NCBI RefSeq assembly: GCF_028532725.1
Contig: NZ_JAQKGU010000001.1
Coordinates: 496,001-560,000 of the forward strand
Source: Desulfovibrio sp. Fe33
GTDB taxonomy: Bacteria; Desulfobacterota; Desulfovibrionia; Desulfovibrionales; Desulfovibrionaceae
Reading direction: 5' to 3'
Length of the DNA stretch: 64,000 nt
This document shows, piece by piece, positions 54,827 through 63,754 of the stretch (position 1 is its first letter; each line of letters begins with the position of its first letter). The notes under the pieces are model-generated. The model saw only the letters and a program-made list of their open reading frames with translations. It was not told the DNA's origin and made no database searches. The position numbers and the translations under genes are program-made.

Positions 54827-57076
54827 ATGTCCGCACCCAAAATGCCAGCCAGTCTTCCGGAACCGATCATCAATGAAAACGCAAAGATAGTTTTGCAGCG
54901 CAGATACCAACGCAAGGATATGGACGGCGTGGTCTACGAGACGGTCAGGGAACTGTTCTGGCGGGTAGCCTCGGCCATCGCAGGCGAGGAGGCCAAGTAC
55001 GAAAAGTCCACCACCAAGCCCGACAAGCTGGCCCGGGATTTTTACGACCTGATGACTTCCTACCGCTTCCTGCCCAACTCGCCGACCCTGATGAACGCGG
55101 GGACCGGGCTGGGACAGTTGGCCGCCTGTTTCGTCCTGCCCGTCGAGGACGACATTGAAGGCATCTTCGACGCCGTCAAGTTCGCCGCCATGATCCACAA
55201 GTCCGGGGGCGGCACCGGCTTCGCCTTTTCCCGTCTGCGGGCCAAGGATTCGGTGGTCGGCTCAACCGGCGGCGTGGCTTCCGGGCCGCTCTCCTTCCTC
55301 AAGATTTTCAACTGCGCCACCGAACAGATCAAGCAGGGCGGCACCCGGCGCGGGGCCAACATGGGCATCTTGCGCATCGACCATCCGGACATCATGGACT
55401 TCATCAAGGCCAAGGAGCGCGACGGCGAGCTGAACAACTTCAACCTCTCCGTGGGACTGACCGAAGCCTTCATGCAGGCCGTGCACGAAAAAGCGGACTA
55501 CGATCTGATCGCACCCAATTCCGGCGAGAAGGTCGGCGCCCTCAACGCCCGCGAGGTCTTCAACATCCTGGTCCAGAAGGCCTGGGAATCCGGTGATCCC
55601 GGCATTGTTTTCCTCGATCGCATCAACCGCGACAACCCGACCCCGAGCCTCGGCGAGATCGAGTCCACGAACCCGTGCGGCGAGCAGCCCCTGCTTCCCT
55701 TCGAGGCGTGCAACCTCGGCTCCATCAACCTGGGCAAGTGTTTCGCGAAGGGCAAGAACGGCAAGGATTCCGAGATCGATTGGGACGAGCTCAAGCGCAT
55801 CGTCCACCTGTCCGTCCGTTTCCTGGACAACGTCATCGACGCCTCGGTCTATCCCCTGCCGCAGATCACCGAGATGGTCGGCAAGAACCGCAAGATCGGC
55901 CTGGGCGTCATGGGTTGGGCCGATCTCCTCTACCAACTGAAAATTCCCTACAATTCCCAGACGGCCGTGGACATGGCCGAGCGGGTCATGAAGTTCGTCC
56001 AGGCCGAGGCGCGCAGCGCGTCCAAGCAGTTGGCCGCCGAACGCGGCGCGTTCCCGACCTATGCCGATTCCACCTTCGGAAAGGCCAATCTCGGACCGTA
56101 CCGCAACGCCACCACCACGACCATCGCCCCCACCGGCACCCTGTCCATCCTCGCTGGCTGCTCCTCGGGCGTCGAGCCCCTCTTCGCCCTGTCCTTCGTG
56201 CGCAACGTCATGGACAACGACAAGCTGGTGGAGACCAACCCCTATTTCGAGGCCGCGCTCAAGCAGGCCGACGCCTACTCCAGAAAGCTCATGGAGGAGA
56301 TCGCCAAGGTCGGGTCCATCCGCAAGATGGATCATCTGCCGGAGCATCTGCGCCATGTCTTCGTCACTTCCATGGACATCGAACCCATCTGGCATCTCAA
56401 GATGCAGGCCGCTTTCCAGAAATACACGGACAATGCGGTCTCCAAGACCGTGAACCTGCCCGCTTCCGCTACCAAGGAAGATATCTGGGACATCTACTGG
56501 AAGGCCTACGAATTCGGCTGCAAGGGCGTCACCGTGTATCGTGACGGCTCCAAGACCTCGCAGGTCCTGTGCACCGGCGACGGCGACAAGAAAAAGGACA
56601 AGGCGGCGCGGGCCGGCTCCATCGTCAAGGATCGCCCGGACGTCATCTACGGCTTCACCCAGAAGATTCCCACCGGACTGGGTATGCTCTTCCTGACCGT
56701 GAACGAGGTGGACAACAAGCCCTTCGAGGTCTTCGCCACCATCGGCAAGTCCGGCGGCTCCATCACCGCCAAGGCCGAAGCCATCGGCCGCCTCGTCTCC
56801 CTGGCCCTGCGCTCCGGCGTGGAAGTCCGCGAGATCGTCGAACAGCTCAAGGGCATCGGCGGCGAAAATCCGAAGTTCATGAAGAAGCATCTGGTCAAGT
56901 CCATTCCGGACGCCATCGCCTACGTGTTCGAATCCCGCTACCTGAGCGGCGACCATGTGGACGGCAAGACCGCATCCCTCAACGGCGACCGCTGCCCCGA
57001 ATGCGGCGAGCCCCTGGTCTTCGAGGAAGGCTGCCACATGTGCAAGTCCTGCGCTTATACCAAGTGCGGCGGCTAA
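54827..57076 (+). CDS. nrdJ: adenosylcobalamin-dependent (class II) ribonucleotide reductase
   Basis: The 749-residue protein carries the class II reductase pattern: NSPTLMNAG followed by LAACFVLPVEDD (active-site Cys), NPCGEQPLLPFEACNLGSINL (catalytic Cys and Glu), PTGTLSILAGCSSGVEPLFAL, and a C-terminal Zn/thiol tail CPECGEPLVFEEGCHMCKSC. It reduces ribonucleotides using adenosylcobalamin, thus needing no oxygen, which fits an anaerobe. It ends in a strong terminator. No class I or III reductase is nearby. Confidence 0.97.
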   Translation: MSAPKMPASLPEPIINENAKIVLQRRYQRKDMDGVVYETVRELFWRVASAIAGEEAKYEKSTTKPDKLARDFYDLMTSYRFLPNSPTLMNAGTGLGQLAACFVLPVEDDIEGIFDAVKFAAMIHKSGGGTGFAFSRLRAKDSVVGSTGGVASGPLSFLKIFNCATEQIKQGGTRRGANMGILRIDHPDIMDFIKAKERDGELNNFNLSVGLTEAFMQAVHEKADYDLIAPNSGEKVGALNAREVFNILVQKAWESGDPGIVFLDRINRDNPTPSLGEIESTNPCGEQPLLPFEACNLGSINLGKCFAKGKNGKDSEIDWDELKRIVHLSVRFLDNVIDASVYPLPQITEMVGKNRKIGLGVMGWADLLYQLKIPYNSQTAVDMAERVMKFVQAEARSASKQLAAERGAFPTYADSTFGKANLGPYRNATTTTIAPTGTLSILAGCSSGVEPLFALSFVRNVMDNDKLVETNPYFEAALKQADAYSRKLMEEIAKVGSIRKMDHLPEHLRHVFVTSMDIEPIWHLKMQAAFQKYTDNAVSKTVNLPASATKEDIWDIYWKAYEFGCKGVTVYRDGSKTSQVLCTGDGDKKKDKAARAGSIVKDRPDVIYGFTQKIPTGLGMLFLTVNEVDNKPFEVFATIGKSGGSITAKAEAIGRLVSLALRSGVEVREIVEQLKGIGGENPKFMKKHLVKSIPDAIAYVFESRYLSGDHVDGKTASLNGDRCPECGEPLVFEEGCHMCKSCAYTKCGG

Positions 57077-57101
57077 CACCGATCCTTCGGCCAATATGAT
57101 T

Positions 57102-57138
57102 AAAAAAGCGCCCCGCAATTGAGCGGGGCGCTTTTTTT
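57102..57138 (+). terminator. intrinsic terminator of nrdJ
   Basis: AGCGCCCCGC and GCGGGGCGCT flank a six-base loop, with A-run before and T-run (seven T) after. It is effective in both directions and lies about 30 bp after the nrdJ stop. Confidence 0.95.
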
Positions 57139-57164
57139 GTGCGGGGCGAGACGGTTGGGTGGGG

Positions 57165-57275
57165 AAATCAGGTGTGGATGCCGCCTTCGGCGGAATTGTC
57201 GGGTGATTTCGCCTCCGGCGGGCAAGGGGCGGGCCCCCTTGCAACCCTATCGCCGCTCCTGCGGAGCGGAGGTCT
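57165..57275 (-). repeat. dispersed intergenic repeat, diverged inverted copy
   Basis: Carries the reverse form of the family (TTTCGCCTCCGGCGGGCAAGG) but with a modified middle (GGGGCGGGCCCC). It is an inverted neighbour of the tandem array at 57385. Confidence 0.7.
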
Positions 57276-57384
57276 TCTTTGTCTTATGTTTTTCAATTCC
57301 ACCGTCACGCTTTTCAGGCTTTCGCCGAAAGCGCCCAAAAAGTTTGGGAGGGGAGTTGGAGATGGGGGCTGGGGAAGAAGAGGA

Positions 57385-57910
57385 CCCTTTTCAAAGAGGC
57401 CTATAAGGGTAAGAACGCCGCGGAGCGAAAAAAGTCTGCGCCGAAGGCGCTTGCATGGGATGCAAGGGTGCGAGCCCTTGCCCGCCGGAGGCGAAATCAC
57501 CCGACTATTGCCGCGGAGCGGCTTTCAAGCCTGATTTTCCTCTTCACGGAGCCAAGGGGGAGTTCCCTTTTCAAAGGGGCCTATAAGAGTAAGAACGCCG
57601 CGGAGCGAAAAAAGTCTGCGCCGAAGGCGCTTACATGGGATGCAAGGGTGCGAGCCCTTGCCCGCCGGAGGCGAAATCGCCCGACTATTGCCGCAAAGCG
57701 GCTTTCAAGCCTGATTTTCCTCTTCACGGAGCCAAGGGGGAGTTCCCTTTTCAAAGGGACCTCTAAGGGTAAGAACGCCGCGGAGCGAAAAAAGTCTGCG
57801 CCGAAGGTGCTTACATGGGATGCAAGGGTGCGAGCCCTTGCCCGCCGGAGGCGAAATCATCCGATTATTGCCGCGGAGCGGCTTTCAAGCCTGATTTTTC
57901 TCTTCCCCCA
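57385..57910 (+). repeat. tandem array of three 180-bp repeats
   Basis: The AAGAACGCCG block recurs at 57411, 57591 and 57771, exactly 180 bp apart, with more than 95% identity by eye. Each unit contains the dispersed repeat core (GCGCCGAAGG hairpin, GCAAGGG/CCCTTGC hairpin, CCGGAGGCGAAATC) plus a linker (TTCCCTTTTCAAAGGG). 180 is divisible by three, so one plus-strand frame (starting at 57279, 232 codons) runs through all units. The array lies between nrdJ and convergent small genes. I find no sign that the frame is a real protein (no ribosome site at its start). Confidence 0.9.
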
Positions 57911-57921
57911 GCCGCCGGAGG

Positions 57922-58170
57922 CTACCCTTCCTCTTCGTCTTCCGCAGCCTCGGCGGCGGCCACACCTTCCTCGGTGAGCAGGGTGGCGTAGGCGTCCTTG
58001 AAGATGAGCTTGGTGGCCAGTTCGTCGGCTTTTTCGCCGAGTTCCATGAGCCGTTCGAGGAAATCGAGGATGAGCAGGCGGCGTTCCTCCTCGCCGTTTT
58101 CGAATTCGAATTTGCAGTCGCCGGAGTCGAAATAGTTGGCCACGCGTTCCAGGTAAGCGATGTCGAGCAT
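57922..58170 (-). CDS. small acidic protein of unknown function, third gene of the rlmH operon
   Basis: MLDIAYLERVANYFDSGDCKF starts an 82-residue protein with no signal or membrane segment. It is rich in Glu, with an acidic tail (EEGVAAAEAAEDEEEG) and one possible amphipathic helix (RLLILDFLERLMELGEKADELATKL). It lies 14 bp after rlmH on the same strand. I do not recognise a family. Its start lies close to the tandem repeat array, and the short length makes it a lower-certainty call. Confidence 0.65.
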   Translation of the reverse strand: MLDIAYLERVANYFDSGDCKFEFENGEEERRLLILDFLERLMELGEKADELATKLIFKDAYATLLTEEGVAAAEAAEDEEEG

Positions 58171-58184
58171 GGTGGATATCTCCG

Positions 58185-58655
58185 TTAATCGTGATGATAG
58201 GGCATGTTTTTGTGGATGGTCCCGGCGCGGTAGAGTTGTTCGAGAAGCAGGAGCCGGGCCAACTCGTGGGGCAGGGTCATGTCGCTCAGGCGGATGGTGT
58301 GCCGGGCGGCGGCCTTGACGTCGTCGGACAGGCCGAAGGGGCCGCCGATGACGAAGACGGGGCGTTGGTTGGGCGCGTCGGTCCATTGCTTGAGCTTGGC
58401 GGCGAGGCTGCGGCTGGTCAGCCGCTCGCCGAACTCGTCCAGGAGGATGAGCACGTCGCCGGGTTTGACCTTGGCCAGGATGCGTTCGCCTTCGACCTTG
58501 TTTTTTTCGGCCGGGGGAAGCTTGCCGGGCGCGTCCTTGATGACGGACTCCTCAAGCTGGAAGAAGCGCGAGATTTTTTTCCAGTACAGGGCGCACCCGT
58601 CCTGCGAGAAGCTTTCCTTGAGTTTGCCCACCCATATGAAACCGATTTTGCTCAT
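58185..58655 (-). CDS. rlmH: 23S rRNA (pseudouridine-1915 N3)-methyltransferase
   Basis: The 156-residue protein has the SPOUT (alpha/beta knot) signature VFVIGGPFGLSDDV, and ends LPHELARLLLLEQLYRAGTIHKNMPYHH, which is diagnostic for RlmH. It methylates pseudouridine 1915 in helix 69 of 23S rRNA. It starts immediately at the end of the metallophosphoesterase gene (adjacent bases), so it belongs to that operon. Confidence 0.95.
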   Translation of the reverse strand: MSKIGFIWVGKLKESFSQDGCALYWKKISRFFQLEESVIKDAPGKLPPAEKNKVEGERILAKVKPGDVLILLDEFGERLTSRSLAAKLKQWTDAPNQRPVFVIGGPFGLSDDVKAAARHTIRLSDMTLPHELARLLLLEQLYRAGTIHKNMPYHHD

Positions 58656-59312
58656 CTAGACGCGCTCCAGCCGGGCGGTCAGCTTTTCACCGTCAAAGTC
58701 GATGCGGACGAACCCGCCGCCTGCGAGCATACCGGGATTGATGACTTGGGTGCCGCCGATGAAGTCCGTGCCCGCCGCTTCATGGATATGGCCGGTGACG
58801 GCCAGGTCGGGCTGGACCCGTTCCAGGAAGGCGCGCACGCCGGGGCTGCCTACGTGGAGGCCATTGGACAGCCGGTCGATGATGGTGTCCAGCGGCGGTT
58901 CGTGGATGACGCAGACCAGCCGGTCGAAGCCGGACGCCTTGGCGTAGGTCTCATCGAGCCAGCCGGACAGGACGGCTTCAGGGACTTCGCCCGGAGTGCC
59001 GAAGGGTGTGGGGGTGGACAGGCCCACGCCCATGAGGCCCAGGCCGGGCGCGAGTTCGCGTACCCGAAGGTGGATGTCCATATCCCGTTCGCGGATGCAG
59101 GCGGTCACTTCGTCGGTATCCATGTTGCCGGGTTGGGCCAGGATGCGCGGGTTGATCCGGGCCACGGCGTCCAGCACGCGCCCGCCCGCTTCGCGGCCGC
59201 CCCGGTTGGTCAGGTCGCCGGTGACGATTACCCCGTCGGCTTCGGCCAGGCCGGGAACGGATTCCAGCAGGGCGGTTGATTCGTGTATATCGCCGAAAGC
59301 TATCCAATACAT
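58656..59312 (-). CDS. calcineurin-like metallophosphoesterase
   Basis: The 218-residue protein has the motif set FGDIHES, VTGDLTNRG, GNMD (in place of GNHD), HEPP and TGHIHEAAGT. These are the metal ligands of the calcineurin-like phosphoesterase fold. The Asn-Met change at GNHD occurs in some small phosphoesterases, so activity is likely. It hydrolyses an unknown phosphoester. Its gene precedes rlmH without a gap. Confidence 0.9.
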   Translation of the reverse strand: MYWIAFGDIHESTALLESVPGLAEADGVIVTGDLTNRGGREAGGRVLDAVARINPRILAQPGNMDTDEVTACIRERDMDIHLRVRELAPGLGLMGVGLSTPTPFGTPGEVPEAVLSGWLDETYAKASGFDRLVCVIHEPPLDTIIDRLSNGLHVGSPGVRAFLERVQPDLAVTGHIHEAAGTDFIGGTQVINPGMLAGGGFVRIDFDGEKLTARLERV

Positions 59313-59424
59313 GTCTGACTCTCCTTGGCAGGGGTTGTCCGACCCTAACGGCGTGCCGGGATTGCGTCAACGCATGGTGTTCGCCGAAAAAATGGAACGA
59401 TCCCTTTTACTCCCTGAAGACGAA

Positions 59425-59550
59425 AATCAGGTGTTGAAAGCCGCTTTGCGGCAGTAGTCGGGTGATTTCGCCTCCGGCGGGCAAGGGTTCGCACCCTTGC
59501 ATCCCCTGTATGCGCTTTCGGCGCGGTTATTTTTCGCTCTGCGGTGTTCT
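59425..59550 (-). repeat. dispersed intergenic repeat, copy (inverted)
   Basis: Member of the family at 22350 in reverse orientation (CCTCCGGCGGGCAAGGGTTC). It occupies most of the 316-bp gap between the phosphoesterase start and the Lon-like stop. Confidence 0.85.
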
Positions 59551-59584
59551 GTCGCGACCGCGGGGAATTAATATAAAGTTCACC

Positions 59585-59617
59585 CAAAAAAAGCGGGCGT
59601 CCTTGTCGGACGCCCGC
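59585..59617 (-). terminator. intrinsic terminator of the Lon-like gene
   Basis: Ten-base stem GCGGGCGTCC/GGACGCCCGC with a short loop. On the minus strand a seven-T run follows, 12 bp after the stop at 59629. Confidence 0.9.
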
Positions 59618-59628
59618 CTTGCAGGAGT

Positions 59629-62046
59629 CTATTTCCCTCGGGGATTGGAGGAGGTCTCCATGGCGAGCCTGGCCAATTCAGCCAACCTCTGGTCCACCTT
59701 GCGGTAGAGGGTGCCGAGCGGGAACTGGCCGTTCGGGCTGCGCTTGCCGCAACGCAGGCCGGTGAGGATGAACATGGCTTCCTCGATGGATTTGACCGGG
59801 AAGATGTGGAATTTGCCCTCGTCCACGGCCCGGACGACTTCGTCCTTGAGCATCAGGTTGACCACGTTGTCGGCGGGCAGGATCACGCCCTGGCGGCCGG
59901 TCAGCTTGCGGCGGCGGCAGACTTCGAAAAACCCTTCGATCTTGCGGTTGACCCCGCCCACGGCCATGACCGCGCCGCTTTGCGAAACCGCGCCGGTGAA
60001 GGCGTAGGACAGGTTGATGGGCGTGTCGGACAGGGCCGAGAGCAGGGAGGCCAGCTCCGCGCCCGAGGCCGAGTCGCCTTCGATGCCCGCGTAGGACTGC
60101 TCGAAGCAGAGGGACCCGGTGAGCACGATGGGCTTGTCCTGGGCGAACAGGCGCACCAGGTAGGACTTGATGATCATCATGCCCTTGGTGTGGATGGGGC
60201 CGCCCAGTTGCGCCTCGCGCTCCAGGTCGAGGATGCCGCCGTGGCCGACGCCTACTGTGCAGGAAATCTGGTGCGGCAGCCCGAACTCGTAGTCCCCGAA
60301 CAGGGTCACGGACAGGCCGTTTGCCCGGCCGGTGCCGAAGCCGTCGGTTTCCACCTTGATGACCTGCCGGTCGTAATCGGCCATGAATTCCTCTTCATAG
60401 AGGTTGGCGCGGTAGTCCTTGGCTCGCACGGCCTCGCTCATGGCCGCCTGGTCCACGGTTTCCTTGCCCTCCATGCGGGCCAGGGCCGAGGCTTCGATCA
60501 TGCGTTCGCGGATCAGCGGGATGAACAGGGACAGCCGCTTCTGGTCCTCCACCAGCCGGGAGGCGAAGTCCACGAGCCCCGCCATGGCCTCGCGGGTCAG
60601 AGGCAGGACACCCGCCTCGCGGGCGGTCTGGCCGATGACCGAGAGGTAGCTGCGGATGTTGTCCGCGGTGCGCATGGCGGCGTGTTGCAGGTGCGCCTTG
60701 AGCTTGAAGTATTTCGCGAACCTGTCGTCGCTGTAGAGCAGGACTTCGTAATGTTCGTCGGTGCCGATGAGCACCACCTTGAGGTCCAGGTCGATGGGCT
60801 CCGGCTGGATGGTCCTGGCGCGGACCTGCTCCGGGTCCACCGGGTCCTCGATGCGCGACTGGCCCGAACGCAGCGCCCGCAGCAGCCCTTCCCAGGAACT
60901 CGGGTTGGACAGCAGGTCTTCCACGTTCAGGATGAGGAATCCGCCGTTGGCCTGGTGCAGCGAGCCCGCCTTGATGAGGGTGAAGTCCGTGTACAGCGCG
61001 CCCAATTCGGCTTCGCGTTCGATGGAGCCGAGCAGGTTGAAGGCGGTGGGATGGTCCTCCACCACAACGGGCGCGCCCTTGGTTTTGCCGTTGTCCACGA
61101 ACAGGTTGACCTCGAACCGGGTAAAGAAGTCCTCGCCCGTGGGCATGGACTCGGGCAGCAGGCCGGCAAGGGAGGTGTCGCGGGGCGTGAACTGCTCCAC
61201 GTTGTCCACCACCTCGTCCACCAGGTCCTCGAAGTAGTCGGCCAGTCCCTTGATGTCCTTGAATTTATCCGCCACCGGCAGGAAACAGTCATCCATCACC
61301 GCCTTGGCCGTCTCGCGGCGCAGGGCGTTTTCGGAGTCCCGCATGTCCATCTCGTTCTGGTTGATCTGGCGCAGGATGGAGCTCACCCCGGCCAGCAGCT
61401 CTTCGCCCTTGGCCTTGAGCTTCTTGCGATGGGCGGGCTTGAGCTTGTCGAAGTCCTTGTCCGAGACCACCTCGCCGTCCACGATGGGCGACAGGGTCAG
61501 TACGCCCTCGTCGTCCAGGCTCAGGGAGAAGTTCTCCTTTTCGGCCGTGTCGTCCATCTGGTTGAACAGCTCCTCGCGGCGGGAGTTGAACTTCTTGACC
61601 AGCCGCTCGTGCTTTTTCTGGAAGGTGTCCTTCTCGAACCGGGCGGGAATCTCCTGCCGAATGTGCGTCATCGCCTTGTTCTGGGCCAGCTTGAACTTGC
61701 GGCCCCGACCGGCGGGCAGGGACACCGCGATGGGCTTGTCGCTGTCCTCGAAATTGTAGAGGTAGACCCAGTCCGCAGGCGGCGCGGCCTTGGCGGCCGC
61801 GGGCTTGAGGAAGGATTGCACGAAGTAGGTGCGGCCCATGTTGGGCTCACCCGCAACGTACAGGTTATGTTCGTTCCCCTTGATTTCCAGCGCCAGGGCC
61901 AGCGCGTGGATCGCTCTGGGCTGGAGCTTGGAATAGACGTTCCGGGCCGGGACGTCGGCGCTGGTTTCATAGGGAATCGTGGCCGGGTCCAGGGCAGCCC
62001 GCAGTTTGGAACCGGGCAGCCCCTTGGGAAGAGTCTTGTTGATCAT
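59629..62046 (-). CDS. Lon-related AAA+ protease (AAA_32/LonB-like)
   Basis: The 805-residue protein has an N-terminal AAA-like domain, whose loop reads AGEPNMGRTYF (Walker Lys replaced by Arg, a form I associate with this family). A Walker B-like GGFLILNVEDLL follows near residue 380. The C-terminal Lon protease domain has the catalytic Ser in EGDSASGAELASLLSAL and the Lys in NRKIEGFFEVC. It is an ATP-linked serine protease of unknown specificity. Coiled-coil-rich region 140-280 supports hexamer assembly. It is monocistronic, with a terminator at 59585. Confidence 0.92.
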   Translation of the reverse strand: MINKTLPKGLPGSKLRAALDPATIPYETSADVPARNVYSKLQPRAIHALALALEIKGNEHNLYVAGEPNMGRTYFVQSFLKPAAAKAAPPADWVYLYNFEDSDKPIAVSLPAGRGRKFKLAQNKAMTHIRQEIPARFEKDTFQKKHERLVKKFNSRREELFNQMDDTAEKENFSLSLDDEGVLTLSPIVDGEVVSDKDFDKLKPAHRKKLKAKGEELLAGVSSILRQINQNEMDMRDSENALRRETAKAVMDDCFLPVADKFKDIKGLADYFEDLVDEVVDNVEQFTPRDTSLAGLLPESMPTGEDFFTRFEVNLFVDNGKTKGAPVVVEDHPTAFNLLGSIEREAELGALYTDFTLIKAGSLHQANGGFLILNVEDLLSNPSSWEGLLRALRSGQSRIEDPVDPEQVRARTIQPEPIDLDLKVVLIGTDEHYEVLLYSDDRFAKYFKLKAHLQHAAMRTADNIRSYLSVIGQTAREAGVLPLTREAMAGLVDFASRLVEDQKRLSLFIPLIRERMIEASALARMEGKETVDQAAMSEAVRAKDYRANLYEEEFMADYDRQVIKVETDGFGTGRANGLSVTLFGDYEFGLPHQISCTVGVGHGGILDLEREAQLGGPIHTKGMMIIKSYLVRLFAQDKPIVLTGSLCFEQSYAGIEGDSASGAELASLLSALSDTPINLSYAFTGAVSQSGAVMAVGGVNRKIEGFFEVCRRRKLTGRQGVILPADNVVNLMLKDEVVRAVDEGKFHIFPVKSIEEAMFILTGLRCGKRSPNGQFPLGTLYRKVDQRLAELARLAMETSSNPRGK

Positions 62047-62261
62047 TGGCTCTCATTCAGTTTGTTTATGCGCGGCGTTTACACCGTACCCCCGAATCTA
62101 AGCCGTTTCCGCCCGCTTGTCACCATCGGCGTGCGCGAGTTATCCTGTCCGCAATCCCTTTTCCGTTCCGTGTTTTCGACGCATCCGCCGAAAGCGGAAG
62201 AGCCGGGCGCGGGCACAATGAAAGTGTTCCATATAGCCAACTCCCCGCTTGCGAGGCGAAA

Positions 62262-62380
62262 CGGCGCGGAGCGAGAAAATCCCGCGCCGAAGGCGCATAT
62301 AAGGGATGCAAGGGTGCGAGCCCTTGCCCGCCGGAGGCGAAATCATCCGACTATTGCCGTGAAGCGGCTTTCACCACCTG
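62262..62380 (+). repeat. dispersed intergenic repeat, copy
   Basis: Plus-oriented family member (CCGCGCCGAAGGCGC, GCAAGGG/CCCTTGC, CCGGAGGCGAAATC). It fills part of the 424-bp gap 62047-62470. The section 62047-62261 has no gene and probably holds the Lon-like promoter. Confidence 0.85.
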
Positions 62381-62415
62381 ATCTTCCTCTTCGGGAAATT
62401 AAATTGGGAATTCCC

Positions 62416-62446
62416 AAATAAAAGGGCGGCCCGCATGGACCGCCCC
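62416..62446 (-). terminator. intrinsic terminator of the lipoprotein gene
   Basis: A nine-base stem (GGGCGGTCC/GGGCCGCCC with one G-T pair) around ATGC and then TTTTATTT on the minus strand, 25 bp after the stop at 62471. Confidence 0.85.
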
Positions 62447-62470
62447 AAGTTTTCAGTGCAGGGAGGATGG

Positions 62471-63739
62471 CTAGTTGAAGAGCCTGTTCTGCACGTCCAT
62501 GTCCCATTGGGCGGAGTCGGAGCCCATGGCGTTTTTGCGGAAAGCGCGCAGAGCACTCTGCGAGCCCTTGCCGAACAGGCCGTCTATTTTGCCCGTGTAG
62601 AATCCCTGCTTGGCGAGGGCCTGCTGTATCAGCTTGGCGTCTCCACGGTCGGCCGGGTTCAGCAGCCGTTGGGGGGCCGCCAACATTTTTCCGGAGAGCT
62701 TCTCCGCAACCCATTCCCCTCCCGGAGGGACGGAAAGACGCTGGATGTTGGCGGGCAGCTTCTGATTGGAGAAGGTGCCGATGTGCTGTTCGGTGCCGGA
62801 AGCCGAGCCGCCCTTCTTGTACAGCGCGTGGATGTAGAACGGGCGCATCTTGTCGAACAGCCGGGCAGAGCCCTGGACAATGGCCATTCTATAGCCGTCG
62901 GGGAAGTCCACGAAGTGGGGTTCGGTGGACGAGACGCCCCTCGGGAGCTTGGATTTGCTCACCTTGACGATCAGGGAGTCCACGGGTGACATCCTGTCCA
63001 TGGCGAAGCAGAGGAAGGCGAAGTTGCCTTCCATGGTCTTCGGCAACAGGTCCGAGCGGGACAGCTTGTCGAAGAACGAAAGGGTGTCGTATTGAGCGAT
63101 GTTTCGGGTTTCTTCTTCGGTCGCGTTCATGGAGATGCTGTTCGCCATGGCAAAGAGGAAGAAGTCGCGGAAGGTGTTCAGCTTGGGGGCGGCCGCCGCA
63201 AGGGCTTCGTATTTGACGAAGAATCCGGTGACGGACGGAAACTCCGAGAACTCGGGTGTGGCCGCGCTGTTCCGGATGACCATGGTTCCGTTGCGGTTGA
63301 TGACGTAGTCGGCGAAGAACCTTTCCGAGAACGTCTGGCCGATGTCGTTCATGACGGTGAAGACACCGCCCATGGCCATGTCCAGGCCATTTTTAGGCTG
63401 TTTCGCGACGCCGACCTGGTCGATCTCGATGAGCGCGATGTCGTATCCCTTGTAGTTCGTGAACGAGTTGCGCAGATCGTGTTCGCCGTCCTTGCTGAAC
63501 TTGACCGCCGATTTCAGTCCGGCGGTCGATTGCCCGCGCATTTCCAGCAGCAGGGCGGCAAGCACGACCTTGGCGTGGCCGGGCAGGTTCAGCGAGCCGA
63601 TGACCTCGGTGTTCGCGATGTCTTCGGAGCTGAAGGCGGGTTCGACCGGGGCCGAGTCGACATTGATGCCGGCGGTGACGCAGGCGGACAACAGGGCGGA
63701 CAAGGTCGAAACAATGATAAATGAAAACAGTCTGTTCAT
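62471..63739 (-). CDS. putative lipoprotein with C-terminal peptidoglycan-binding-like domain
   Basis: The 422-residue protein has a lipobox signal ending at Cys20 (STLSALLSACVTAG). No domain is recognised in the central region (VIGSLNLPGHAKVVLAALLLEM, FFADYVINRNGTMVIRNS). Residues about 365-410 match a PG_binding_1-type repeat: AKLIQQALAKQGFYTGKIDGLFGKGSQSALRAFR. It is therefore probably attached to the outer membrane and held to the cell wall. It starts 15 bp after the stop of the gene at 63755, so the two are co-transcribed. Confidence 0.8.
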   Translation of the reverse strand: MNRLFSFIIVSTLSALLSACVTAGINVDSAPVEPAFSSEDIANTEVIGSLNLPGHAKVVLAALLLEMRGQSTAGLKSAVKFSKDGEHDLRNSFTNYKGYDIALIEIDQVGVAKQPKNGLDMAMGGVFTVMNDIGQTFSERFFADYVINRNGTMVIRNSAATPEFSEFPSVTGFFVKYEALAAAAPKLNTFRDFFLFAMANSISMNATEEETRNIAQYDTLSFFDKLSRSDLLPKTMEGNFAFLCFAMDRMSPVDSLIVKVSKSKLPRGVSSTEPHFVDFPDGYRMAIVQGSARLFDKMRPFYIHALYKKGGSASGTEQHIGTFSNQKLPANIQRLSVPPGGEWVAEKLSGKMLAAPQRLLNPADRGDAKLIQQALAKQGFYTGKIDGLFGKGSQSALRAFRKNAMGSDSAQWDMDVQNRLFN

Positions 63740-63754
63740 GATGTCTCTCCTGTC

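Noticed and set aside
57385-57910. CRISPR array
   Set aside because: Units are 180 bp with no short spacers between identical repeats, and no cas gene is present.
57279-57977. 232-codon frame through the tandem repeats as a real gene
   Set aside because: No ribosome site at its start and no recognisable domain; openness follows from a unit length divisible by three. Kept only as a finding.
59629-62046. Inactive ATPase because the Walker Lys is Arg
   Set aside because: I believe the GRT form is normal in this Lon-like family, so it is not treated as a defect.
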